Below, one piece after another: positions 56,006-63,867 of a DNA stretch of 64,000 nt. Both the position numbers and the translations under genes were made by a program. Position 1 is the first letter of the stretch; the number at the start of each line of letters is the position of its first letter. The DNA lies in assembly GCF_003460605.1 (NCBI RefSeq), contig NZ_QTVN01000006.1:114941-178940 (forward strand), given 5' to 3'. The notes under the pieces were generated by a model, which saw only the letters and a program-made list of their open reading frames with translations, ran no database searches and was not told the origin of the DNA. This stretch comes from Ruminococcus sp. AF31-8BH. GTDB taxonomy: Bacteria; Bacillota; Clostridia; Lachnospirales; Lachnospiraceae.

Positions 56006-56740
56006 TCATCTGACTTTTAATTCTTTCACAGCCTCATAGCTGGCTCTGTCGCCAATATCATAGCGTTTTCCCGGCATATTCCACGCATACACATCGGTGT
56101 TCCTGCTAAGCCAGGCAGCAAAGCTTCCCGGCGCATCAGGCTTGCAGCCCGCATCAAGAGCTTCCGAAAGTCTTGCCGCGTCCTTTGCAAGATAGCAGTA
56201 AAATGGCGGCACTGCAAGATTTCCCTTTGGCACCTGCGGCTTCTCTTCATAAGAAAGAATTTTGTCATTTTCATCTTTCACAATGATGGCAGTCCTCTGC
56301 TGCTTCTTCAGGTCGTTTTCCTCATGGCACATGACACAGGACGCCTGTTTTTCCCGCATGAAAGACAGGAAACCGGAAAAAGAAAAATTCACCAGATTGT
56401 CTCCTGCCACCACCAGAATATCATCCTGAATCTGCAAAGTCTCTACTGCAAACAAAATATCCTTCACAGCCCCAAGGCGGTTCTCATTGTCTGTGGAGCC
56501 ATCATCCAGCACTCTGATCGGCCTGGTAAATTTCTGCTCTGCTGCCCAGCTTTCAAAATGGTTGATAAATTTGTGATTGCTGATCACCACAAACTCCGTC
56601 ACCTCCGGAATCTGGTCAATGTCCTCCAGAAGCCAGTTCAAAAGGGGCTTCTCTCCAACCGATAGCAATGGCTTCGGAAAATTTTCAGTAAGAGGATACA
56701 GCCTTGTGGCATATCCTGCTGCTAATACAATACAAATCAT
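56006..56740 (-). CDS. Sugar-phosphate nucleotidyltransferase family protein
   Basis: The nucleotide-binding signature MICIVLAAGYATRLYPLTEN then FPKPLLSVGEKPLL gives the G-x3-R-x2-P-x-T-x3-PK pattern. An NDN-type acceptor region (VVAGDNLVNFSF) and GKRYDIGDRASYEA near the end complete the fold. It probably activates a hexose- or amino-sugar-phosphate with a nucleotide; the substrate is not identifiable. Length is 244 aa from ATG 56740, and the longer frame upstream is weak. It follows the family C repeat and precedes the sugar phosphotransferase on the same strand. Confidence 0.85.
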   Translation of the reverse strand: MICIVLAAGYATRLYPLTENFPKPLLSVGEKPLLNWLLEDIDQIPEVTEFVVISNHKFINHFESWAAEQKFTRPIRVLDDGSTDNENRLGAVKDILFAVETLQIQDDILVVAGDNLVNFSFSGFLSFMREKQASCVMCHEENDLKKQQRTAIIVKDENDKILSYEEKPQVPKGNLAVPPFYCYLAKDAARLSEALDAGCKPDAPGSFAAWLSRNTDVYAWNMPGKRYDIGDRASYEAVKELKVR

Positions 56741-56864
56741 TTTTCTTCTCACTTTCTTCCTATTTACTATGGGCATATTTGAAAAATCATTTCTGCAATG
56801 TCCCACAAATTGTGACACACATCTTGCAAAAAATCTTTTTCAACCATACTCTAAATTTTCATAT

Positions 56865-57644
56865 CTATTTCATGACAACTCCATCTGCACTTTCACAGAT
56901 ATAAGCGGAATATTTTCCCTCCATCTTGGGGAACGCAGATAAGTATTCTCTTGTCACCTGATGAAGGACTTCTTCCTCATAATCCGGGTCGATCAGCGCC
57001 ATACAGCAGCCTTTAAATCCAGCACCGCTGAATCTGCCGCCATAGATTCCCTTCGTCCGATTCATAATCTCATACATTGTGCGCAGCTCATCGGAACCGC
57101 TCTCATATAGATGGATGGAAGAATGACCGCTCTGGGATATCAGCTGGCCAAAGGTCTCAATATCGCCTTCTCTCCACGCTTTTACCCCGGCCTCCACACG
57201 GGCGGATTCCCCATAAAAATGCTCCGCACGCTTTCTGAAATTCTCCGGCAGACGGTCCTTATACTGCTCAAATACCTCTGCCGGCACCTGTCTCAGCACA
57301 GCATCCGCATACTTTCCATACTCCATGCCCGAAAAAGCCATAAGATCATAAGCCGCAGACTTACACTCATCCACACGCAAATTGTATCCGGATCCAGCCA
57401 GTGTCCGCTCTACACCTGAAAAGAAAATGGCAATTTTGTAGGGCTTCATAGCACCGCTGGCGGAAATCCGCTCATAGCTGTCATCTGCTGTATCTAAATA
57501 AAGAAGGTGATCTTTCCTGCAGTACACCTCACAGGACTGATCCAGTTTTCCGGAGGAGACGCCCACATATTCATTTTCCGCACGCTTGGCAATGGAAATG
57601 ACATCCAGATCAGACAACTGAATCTGGTTCACTCTGCAAAGCAC
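56865..57644 (-). pseudogene. galK: Galactokinase remnant lacking the N-terminal half
   Basis: The frame (about 259 codons, no ATG, GTG at 57644) matches the C-terminal part of galactokinase: CRVNQIQLSDLDVISIAKRA, ENEYVGVSSGKLDQ and the GHMP motif 3 GGRFSGAGFKGCC. A full enzyme is about 390-430 residues. The N-terminal signature (GRTEL..GNHTDHQ) and the ATP-binding P-G-x2-GLSSSA motif should lie upstream, but only 20 bases separate this frame from the divergent epimerase gene. Without those motifs it cannot be an active kinase. A functional short protein is possible but unlikely. The 3' part shows no frameshift, so the loss may be recent. Confidence 0.75.
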
Positions 57645-57664
57645 ACTGAGAAAGGAGAGAAACC

Positions 57665-58750
57665 ATGCAGAAAATTGATTTAAAAAATAAGACCGTTTTT
57701 GTAACAGGATCCGCCGGCTTCATCGGCAGCAACCTGGTACTGGAGCTTTTGAGAACCCAGTCCCCTATCAACATTGTGGGACTGGACAACATGAACCACT
57801 ATTACGATGTTTCCATCAAAGAGTGGAGACTTTCTGAAATTGAGAAATGCGCAGCAGAACATCCGGAGTCTACTTACCAGTTTTACAAAGGCGACCTTGC
57901 TGACAAAGCAATGATCGATCAGATTTTCGCAAAGCACAAGCCTGCAGTTGTAGTAAACCTTGGTGCTCAAGCTGGCGTCCGCTATTCCATCACAAACCCG
58001 GACGCCTATATCCAATCCAACATGATCGGTTTCTACAATATCCTGGAAGCCTGCCGTCATTCTTATGACAACGGCGAAACCGGTGTGGAGCATCTGGTAT
58101 ATGCCTCCTCCTCTTCCGTATACGGAACCAACAAAAAAGTTCCTTATTCCACAGATGATAAGGTAGACAACCCGGTATCTCTGTATGCCGCAACCAAAAA
58201 ATCCAACGAGCTGATGGCCCACGCCTACTCCAAGCTCTATAACATTCCGTCTACAGGACTTCGTTTCTTTACTGTTTACGGGCCTGCCGGAAGACCGGAC
58301 ATGGCATACTTCGGCTTCACCAACAAGCTTCTGAAAGGCCAGACCATCCAGATCTTCAACTATGGAAACTGCAAGCGCGACTTCACTTATGTAGACGATA
58401 TCGTAGAAGGCGTCAAGAGAGTTATGCAGGGCGCACCAGAAAAGAAAAACGGCGAGGACGGCCTTCCCATCCCACCATACGCCGTATACAACATCGGCAA
58501 CAACAGCCCGGAAAACCTTCTGGACTTCGTGGACATCCTTCAGCAGGAACTGATCCGCGCAGAAGTCCTCCCCGCTGACTACGACTTCGAGTCCCACAAA
58601 GAATTAGTCCCCATGCAGCCCGGCGATGTCCCCATCACCTACGCAGATACCACCGCTCTGGAGCGAGACTTCGGTTTCAAACCAAGCACCAGCTTAAGAG
58701 ATGGATTGAGGAAGTTTGCGGAGTGGTATAAGGTATTTTATAAAATTTAA
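57665..58750 (+). CDS. UDP-glucuronate 4-epimerase-type NAD-dependent epimerase
   Basis: It is an extended SDR. The NAD motif is VTGSAGFIGSNLVLELL (GxxGxxG), the catalytic serine lies in YASSSSVYG and the pair Y-x3-K in YAATKKSNE. RFFTVYGPAGRPDMAYFGFT and YGNCKRDFTYVDDIVEG resemble UDP-glucuronate 4-epimerases (UDP-galacturonate forming) more than GalE. Length is 361 aa. GAAAGGAG precedes the ATG. It is divergent from the broken galactokinase, at the right end of the polysaccharide cluster, and would supply galacturonate units. Confidence 0.9.
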   Translation: MQKIDLKNKTVFVTGSAGFIGSNLVLELLRTQSPINIVGLDNMNHYYDVSIKEWRLSEIEKCAAEHPESTYQFYKGDLADKAMIDQIFAKHKPAVVVNLGAQAGVRYSITNPDAYIQSNMIGFYNILEACRHSYDNGETGVEHLVYASSSSVYGTNKKVPYSTDDKVDNPVSLYAATKKSNELMAHAYSKLYNIPSTGLRFFTVYGPAGRPDMAYFGFTNKLLKGQTIQIFNYGNCKRDFTYVDDIVEGVKRVMQGAPEKKNGEDGLPIPPYAVYNIGNNSPENLLDFVDILQQELIRAEVLPADYDFESHKELVPMQPGDVPITYADTTALERDFGFKPSTSLRDGLRKFAEWYKVFYKI

Positions 58751-58766
58751 TGCAGAAGATGACGAA

Positions 58767-58794
58767 CGCCCCGGCAGGGTTTCCTGCCGGGGCG
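58767..58794 (+). terminator. GC-rich hairpin after the epimerase gene
   Basis: CGCCCCGGCAGG-GTTT-CCTGCCGGGGCG is a perfect 12-pair stem 17 bases past the stop. No U-run follows, so termination may be incomplete. It marks the change from polysaccharide genes to the AT-rich accessory stretch. Confidence 0.7.
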
Positions 58795-58932
58795 ACATTA
58801 TGTATTATGGTTCAAGCCATAACATTGATACAGCACATTTAGCATTTTCTTTTTAACTCGATTTATTTCATTTTAACTTTGCAATGTTAAAAGGTAAGTT
58901 TTTGAGTTATTTCTCTTCCTACCTTTCGATCA

Positions 58933-59430
58933 CTATATTTTGGCACCAACCACTTTCTCCACCCGTTCTGCACATAGTTCCCAAACATCCTCTATTCTAA
59001 TATCTGTAGATTCATCCAATTCACATCCCATAAAATCTTCAGAATACCATTCATAATCTTTCTTTATATTGTATTTGTCTTCCAGCAATTCAGAAATTTC
59101 AGATTCTGTTACTATCCCATTCTCGACCAGCCTTAACATCAATCCGTAAGAAATCGTCTCCGAAAAAACAGATGAGATAAGCAAATCACACCAGACTCTG
59201 GTTACGTTTATTTCTTTTTCGTCCATTTTATAAAGCTCAGATTTTTGCTTTGCTTTTTGCAATAATAACAGATTCCTAATCTGATTCTCTGTTTTGTCAT
59301 CTTTACTTATATCAATTTTATTCTCTTCAATCAAAGACTTTACAAGTGAAATTCTTTTCTCTTTCTTCAATTGCAATTCCTGTATACGCAAATACGCTTC
59401 ATTTGTACGAGCCACACACCGATCCAGCAT
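58933..59430 (-). CDS. Hypothetical protein (165 aa), orphan
   Basis: The product starts MLDRCVARTNEAYLRIQELQ, has a charged coiled-coil-like N-terminal half (LKKEKRISLVKSLIEENKID) and an acidic C-terminal half (ELLEDKYNIKKDYEWYSEDF). There is no signal peptide or membrane helix. Codon use is clearly more AT-rich than in the housekeeping genes, suggesting acquisition. No strong ribosome binding site is visible before the ATG, so the start is uncertain. I recognise no family. The 213-base gap before the next element holds nothing evident. Confidence 0.55.
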   Translation of the reverse strand: MLDRCVARTNEAYLRIQELQLKKEKRISLVKSLIEENKIDISKDDKTENQIRNLLLLQKAKQKSELYKMDEKEINVTRVWCDLLISSVFSETISYGLMLRLVENGIVTESEISELLEDKYNIKKDYEWYSEDFMGCELDESTDIRIEDVWELCAERVEKVVGAKI

Positions 59431-59643
59431 TTCTGTGTCATTTCAGAAAACCCAAATATCTGATATACCGTGTTTCCTAAACAGTATCATCAACTGGTAG
59501 TATATCACTTTTTCAAGCAGATGAAAATCTGCTTATTTGTCGTTGTCAAAATGAACAAGAATTTAACCATTTTCATATTTCATAAATTTTTCAAGGCATT
59601 TCTTTTTAAATGCCAAGTAATCTCCGGAATATGCTTTATTTAT

Positions 59644-59841
59644 CTAAATACCATTGTTCCATGAACCATAACGTTCAGGAAGATCGCGCCAAGGTGCCCC
59701 ACTACGGGCAAGCCATACAATTCCATTCATAATAATACGATTGTCTTTCCTTGGACGCCCTTGTTTTCCAGTATTTTCAGGAGGCAATAAAGGCTCAATG
59801 CGAAGCCATTCTTCATCAGTTAACTCATATCGTCTTAACAT
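59644..59841 (-). pseudogene. IS5-family-type transposase N-terminal fragment
   Basis: MLRRYELTDEEWLRIEPLLP then RPRKDNRIIMNGIVWLARSG and APWRDLPERYGSW is the DUF4096-type N-terminus of IS5-group transposases. The frame stops just after GSW, where intact proteins continue into the DDE domain, and no further transposase homology is seen downstream. It is a dead remnant. GGGGGG precedes its ATG. Confidence 0.85.
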
Positions 59842-59911
59842 AGTGAACCCCCCTTTTTCTTTATTTTATCATGAAAAAGGGAAATAAAACATGCGTTTTG
59901 TGCAATTTTTA

Positions 59912-59930
59912 TTTTTCAGACACGCTCTAG
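59912..59930 (-). repeat. Family C repeat, half-site
   Basis: Read on the minus strand: CTAGAGCGTGTCTGAAAAAT. The same half-site form occurs at 13968-13985 (TAGAGCGTGTTTGAAAAAT). Confidence 0.5.
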
Positions 59931-60028
59931 AATGTAAGGCAACGATGGGAAAAAGATGTGAAAGTATGTCTTGAGAACCTGTCGTATTACTGGAATAATA
60001 TGACAATTATGAAGCTGCATAGATATGC

Positions 60029-60076
60029 AAAACCGCCTATACTCAGCTAGTTTGGAACTGAGTATAGGCGGTTTTT
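60029..60076. terminator. Strong terminator-like hairpin after the DCD-TM gene
   Basis: AACCGCCTATACTCAG and CTGAGTATAGGCGGTT pair exactly across an 11-base loop. A/T runs lie on both sides (TTTTTAT on the plus strand, TTTTGC on the minus strand). It lies about 35 bases past the stop of the gene at 60110. Confidence 0.75.
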
Positions 60077-60109
60077 ATACCGTTTTCAATATTCAGATTT
60101 TACCTTGTA

Positions 60110-60916
60110 CTAAAGCAATAATACGCCCAATAAAACAGCAATCAATACTACCATAATAACTCCATAAAAAACTATCATTTTTTTACTGCAAGTCTTATGG
60201 TTAATAAAAAACATAATTAATCCCAGGAATAAGCAAATAACAATACCTAGCGACAAATTCATAACTGCTACATACTTTGTATTTGCAAATGATTTCCCCA
60301 GATTACTAAAATTAACCGTAATCAGAGAAAAAACGGATACGAATATTCCCATAAGAGTCAATATATTCGCATATATATGATTTATCTTTTCATCCAAATC
60401 ATTATTCGCATCCTTTATCTTCTCCATACGTTTCTCATATTCATCCTTATATTCCGCCATACCTCTATACTGGTCTTCATCATTAAAAGATGCGTTCTGC
60501 TGCTGATCATATGTATGTTCAGGTACATCACTTAATTGCTCAAAAAATATCTGGGCGATTTTATCACCTTTCTTCACTTTGATCGTATCAGAAGTAATAT
60601 TCTGAACACGCAGATAAATATAAGTTTCATGTCCTGGGAAATAGTGTGGTCCGGACACCCATAATCCCTGCCTTATTCTGGAATTCTTCTCTCCAATTCT
60701 TCCCATTAAATCCTTAGGCATGTGGATTTTCTCTTCCATTTTGACAAAAATCACTTCATTCGGATGCAAAACATAAGAATCAGCTAGTTCATCCTGCGCA
60801 ACAATCCCTAATATATGTAAATCGTATGACACTGCATTTACACAGGATTCATCATAGCATCCATCACAGAATATCTCAGACTGACGATTTTTAATGTCTT
60901 TATCAACTAATATCAT
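60110..60916 (-). CDS. Membrane-anchored dCTP-deaminase/dUTPase-fold protein, catalytic residues lost
   Basis: Start: ATG 60916 with GAGG 9 bases upstream (268 aa). Residues 1 to about 150 follow the dCTP deaminase pattern: MILVDKDIKNRQSE, SYDLHILG, VLHPNEVIFVKMEEKIHMPK, then GEKNSRIRQGL (75-85), FPGHETYIYLR (93-103), KKGDKIAQIFFEQLS and a DQYRG tail. Against E. coli Dcd as I recall it, the Ser111 position is Asn78, the Arg115 position Arg82, and the catalytic Glu138 position Arg103; the usual Asp of DPG is Phe. Deaminase or dUTPase activity is therefore unlikely. A charged coiled helix (about 150-182) leads to three membrane helices (about 183-203, 213-238, 246-268). This looks like a nucleotide-sensing domain on a membrane effector. 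The function is inferred. Confidence 0.75.
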   Translation of the reverse strand: MILVDKDIKNRQSEIFCDGCYDESCVNAVSYDLHILGIVAQDELADSYVLHPNEVIFVKMEEKIHMPKDLMGRIGEKNSRIRQGLWVSGPHYFPGHETYIYLRVQNITSDTIKVKKGDKIAQIFFEQLSDVPEHTYDQQQNASFNDEDQYRGMAEYKDEYEKRMEKIKDANNDLDEKINHIYANILTLMGIFVSVFSLITVNFSNLGKSFANTKYVAVMNLSLGIVICLFLGLIMFFINHKTCSKKMIVFYGVIMVVLIAVLLGVLLL

Positions 60917-60946
60917 AATTCTTCGCCTCTCTTCTAGATGGATATT

Positions 60947-60974
60947 ATTATAGCACAGAATGTGCAAAATTCAA
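60947..60974 (-). promoter_or_regulatory. Promoter with palindromic operator for the DCD-TM gene
   Basis: On the minus strand: TTGAAT (60969-60974), 16 bases, TATAAT (60947-60952). The spacer contains a perfect inverted repeat GCACA-TTC-TGTGC (60953-60965) abutting the -10 box, where a bound protein would block polymerase. Confidence 0.65.
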
Positions 60975-61034
60975 TTCAGATTTTTTTACAATCTGCTATT
61001 TTTTGAGTGTTACTTTTTCAGGAAGTTAAGGTTA

Positions 61035-61820
61035 TTATTTTGCGTATATCGCTCCAACGATTTTTCCACGAAGACCGCAGGGCAGCAGTTTGCACAGCAG
61101 ACTGAGGAACTTGTACTGCGCTCCCGCCACACATATCGGCTTGCACTTCTTCTCTGCGATTTTTGCAATGTATGCACCAATTACTTCTGGGCTGGCACCG
61201 TTCTGCTCATCCTTTTCCATCTGGCTGACGCTTCGGGAAATACGACCGCAGTACTCTTTATCGCCAACGATCACCTTCTGCCGTGCCTGCGTGAAACCAG
61301 TGTGGATATCTCCCAGTTCAACCGTCGTCACCTGAATGCCGTAAGGCTTCACTTCGTTATCCAAGGCGCATGAATAGGAAGAAATCGCCGACTTACTGGC
61401 GGAGTAGAATGCCTGGAACGGAATGTGTGCAGCTGCCGCTACAGAGCTAATATTGATAATATGCCCTTTTCTGGCTTCCCGCATGAACGGCAAGACCGCC
61501 TTGTTCACATTGACTGTTCCGAAGAAGTTCACATCAAACTGTGCCTTTGCCTGGTCAAGTGGCGTAAACTCCACTGCACCGGAGATTCCGAATCCTGCGC
61601 AGTTGACCACGACATCAATTCCACCTGCTTCTGATATAATTTTCTCGACCGCTTTCTGGACAGCATCTTCATCTGTCACATCCACGCTGATGTGTTTTAT
61701 TCCGTCCTGCGGCGCATCTCGGCGGCTGAACTCATAGACTGCAAACCCGGCATTCCTTAATGCAGCCGCCGTACAGCGTCCGATGCCGGAGCTGCCTCCT
61801 GTTACAAGGGCTGTCTTCAT
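61035..61820 (-). CDS. Short-chain dehydrogenase/reductase
   Basis: It is a classical SDR of 261 aa. Cofactor motif ALVTGGSSGIGRCTA (TGxxxGIG), NAG-type element VVNCAGFGISG, catalytic Ser in NISSVAAAAHI, and Y-x3-K in FYSASKSAISSYS. An Arg after the second strand (EFSRRDAP) suggests NADP use. A C-terminal hydrophobic/amphipathic stretch (YKFLSLLCKLLPCGLRGKIV) may touch membranes. The substrate is unknown. Start ATG 61820 with GGAGG 7 bases upstream. It has its own promoter and stands alone between accessory genes. Confidence 0.9.
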   Translation of the reverse strand: MKTALVTGGSSGIGRCTAAALRNAGFAVYEFSRRDAPQDGIKHISVDVTDEDAVQKAVEKIISEAGGIDVVVNCAGFGISGAVEFTPLDQAKAQFDVNFFGTVNVNKAVLPFMREARKGHIINISSVAAAAHIPFQAFYSASKSAISSYSCALDNEVKPYGIQVTTVELGDIHTGFTQARQKVIVGDKEYCGRISRSVSQMEKDEQNGASPEVIGAYIAKIAEKKCKPICVAGAQYKFLSLLCKLLPCGLRGKIVGAIYAK

Positions 61821-61863
61821 TTTCTGTCCTCCGTATTTTCTTCTTTTTTGTATCTTTTCTTCT

Positions 61864-61892
61864 ATTATACCTATGGCTTGAACACATCGCAA
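61864..61892 (-). promoter_or_regulatory. Promoter for the SDR gene
   Basis: On the minus strand: TTGCGA (61887-61892), 17 bases, TATAAT (61864-61869), 44 bases before the ATG. Confidence 0.7.
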
Positions 61893-61909
61893 TCATATAA
61901 CAGAAAAAA

Positions 61910-61954
61910 GCCCGCCAGCGTACCATGTAAGAGTTACATAGTGCGCTGGCGGGC
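61910..61954 (-). terminator. Terminator after the nuclease fragment
   Basis: On the minus strand GCCCGCCAGCG...CGCTGGCGGGC (11 pairs) with an inner ATGTAA/TTACAT stem is followed by TTTTTTC. It is 13 bases past the stop at 61967. Confidence 0.9.
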
Positions 61955-61966
61955 GAGGGTGTTTGC

Positions 61967-62380
61967 TTATAGTTTTTCAGCTATGACTTTACAACGCTTT
62001 TTGCAGAACGCAATTCCATACGCAAGAATATTATTTCGTCCGTCCTCACGCAGTTCTGTATCGTATCTGCGATCCTTGATTTGTTCCATTGCTCTTTCAC
62101 AGGCCTTATCAAGATCATTCATGGAATATGCATATTTTAATTCTATCACGATTCCCACATCAGGATTCTTGGGCTTAAGCAGAATATCCGCAAATCCATC
62201 ACCGGACTCTTTGTTTGATTTAACTGCCCATCCGGAATAGTTTTTCAGAATACCGATTAAAATGCCATGGTAGAAGTTTTCCTTATCTTCGTTTCTGGCT
62301 TTCGTATCCAAAACGCTGATCGTCTCGCCAAGAAACATTGTCAGTTCCCGCTGAATATCATCGGTCTTTCCGTGGATCTC
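61967..62380 (-). pseudogene. C-terminal PD-(D/E)XK nuclease domain of an AAA-ATPase-like protein, cut by the IS element
   Basis: The reading frame is open from the IS junction (about 62380) without a proper start: EIHGKTDDIQRELT, then MFLGETISVLDTKARNEDKE, FADILLKPKNPDVGIVIELK (the D...E-x-K nuclease triad) and ILAYGIAFCKKRCKVI. This matches the C-terminal nuclease domain of DUF1703/AAA-ATPase_like proteins common in gut anaerobes, whose N-terminal ATPase (about 350-400 residues) is missing. The ATG at 62338 could restart translation. The break coincides with the IS200/IS605-type right end, so insertion is the likely cause. Confidence 0.8.
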
Positions 62381-62538
62381 ACACGACTAAAGTCACGTGC
62401 TCCTCAGTCGCTTTAAGCGACAAGGCTAAATATCGGCGGATACGCCTGTAACTTAGGATATGCGCAGTCATGCGCTTTTCCATGCCAGATATGGCAGGTT
62501 CCAACATCACAGGTAGTCCGCTGTATATCTGCCTGTGT
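62381..62538 (-). ncRNA. Candidate TnpB guide RNA (omega/reRNA) scaffold at the right end
   Basis: The 158 bases between the tnpB stop and the element boundary hold no gene but several hairpins (GTCGCTT/AAGCGAC; GCCATATCTGGC; GCGCATGACTGCGC). In IS200/IS605 elements the TnpB guide RNA is made from this region, often beginning inside the tnpB 3' end, with the flank just outside serving as guide. The position and structure fit; expression is not shown. Confidence 0.5.
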
Positions 62539-63867
62539 TTATGCTGCTCTTAAAAGTTCCATTTCTAAAAATAATTCTCCTAAGTCCGCATATACACATG
62601 AGATCCTACGCTTTACTGAAGGGACTTTTGCCTCCAGTAAAGACCTTTCCGTTGCCGGAAGGGGTTTTAAAAGTTCTCTGATAAAATATCTTGCACCGAT
62701 ATTATACGATGCTGACAGATCACAGTTATATCTTTTTCCTGTCTGGAATATACAGAGGCTGTGGTTTTCCGGGTCACGGGATACTCTTCCGGAGCCATCG
62801 TATGCAAGCCTGCTTGTATTCCATGCGCAGACTCTGGATACCCGCATCCCTTTTCTATGTGCCTGATGTTCACAGCGTTTCTGGATATCCCGTTTTCTCC
62901 ACAGATGCAGTTTCTGTTTTTTCTCTCCGGATATCTTCCCCTGCATTTCCAGATATTCGAATACGATCACATCTGCATGGTTTTCCTCTGCATATCTTAT
63001 GATTGCACCTGCGATCTTCTTTCCCAGCTCTATATTCAGGCGTTTCGTATATGCCCATCTTCCCCGTGACTGCACAGAGCCGTGTTCCCTCTGGAACCTC
63101 CGGATCTGTCCCAGAGTGCGATACATCCGGTCTTTTTCACTGGGATGATCGATAAATCTTCTTCCCAGGACAGTTCCGTCTGCCCGCATAATGGTACAGA
63201 CTGCATCGGTATTGATCCCCAGATCCACACTGCAGATGACCTGCTCTTTTACCGGTGTTTTTGTAAGTGTTATTTCTTCCGTATAGGAAAAACGCAGGAA
63301 ATATTTATGGTGTCTTTTCTCCAGTATCGGGGCAGATGCCTTTTTCCCCGACCAGTTCTTACGAAGATATTCCATATCTGTATGGTTTAAACGCACACAA
63401 AACCATTTCCAGTCATGGCCATCATACAATTTCAGATATGCTTCCTCTTTTCCTTCTGCTCCCTCTCTGTACATGACACCACGGTAAAAAACAGGCATGG
63501 CATGATTCTCATACACCAGTTTGGGCATCCCTGTTTTTTCCCCTGACTTTGTCCACAGATCCATCCGTGTTTTGTAAGAAGATACACTTCCCAATGCATG
63601 CTGGACTGCAGCTCTTCTAAGGTAGGATGGCATCTTCGGGAAGCGGAGGTCAAAATCAAAACATGCGGGATTCTTTTTCGTGGTATGCACCAGATGCTCT
63701 GCGGCATTAAAACGCCTTTTAGCATCCGGGATCTCTTCCAGTTCTTCCCACACCTGTTCATATATTTCTGTCAGATAGCTGACCGCAGACCGATAGAGTC
63801 CCAGTGTCTGGCGAATCGGGATATTCTGTTTTCGTACTTCTACGCCATAGCTGGATACTGTCTGCAT
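62539..63867 (-). CDS. tnpB: TnpB-type RNA-guided nuclease
   Basis: It is 442 aa. RuvC-like residues are in place: D215 in SVDLGINTDAV, E304 in VIVFEYLEM and D383 in YNCDLSASYNIGARY. TnpB proteins cut DNA matching a transposon-derived guide and help keep the element at its site. The zinc-ribbon region is degenerate: one cysteine at 347, TSRLAYDGSG at 351-360 where CxxCG is usual, then C372 and C382. I recall a group of clostridial TnpB-like proteins with this YDGSG form. GGAGG lies 7 bases before the ATG. The frame is intact. Confidence 0.88.
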   Translation of the reverse strand: MQTVSSYGVEVRKQNIPIRQTLGLYRSAVSYLTEIYEQVWEELEEIPDAKRRFNAAEHLVHTTKKNPACFDFDLRFPKMPSYLRRAAVQHALGSVSSYKTRMDLWTKSGEKTGMPKLVYENHAMPVFYRGVMYREGAEGKEEAYLKLYDGHDWKWFCVRLNHTDMEYLRKNWSGKKASAPILEKRHHKYFLRFSYTEEITLTKTPVKEQVICSVDLGINTDAVCTIMRADGTVLGRRFIDHPSEKDRMYRTLGQIRRFQREHGSVQSRGRWAYTKRLNIELGKKIAGAIIRYAEENHADVIVFEYLEMQGKISGEKKQKLHLWRKRDIQKRCEHQAHRKGMRVSRVCAWNTSRLAYDGSGRVSRDPENHSLCIFQTGKRYNCDLSASYNIGARYFIRELLKPLPATERSLLEAKVPSVKRRISCVYADLGELFLEMELLRAA

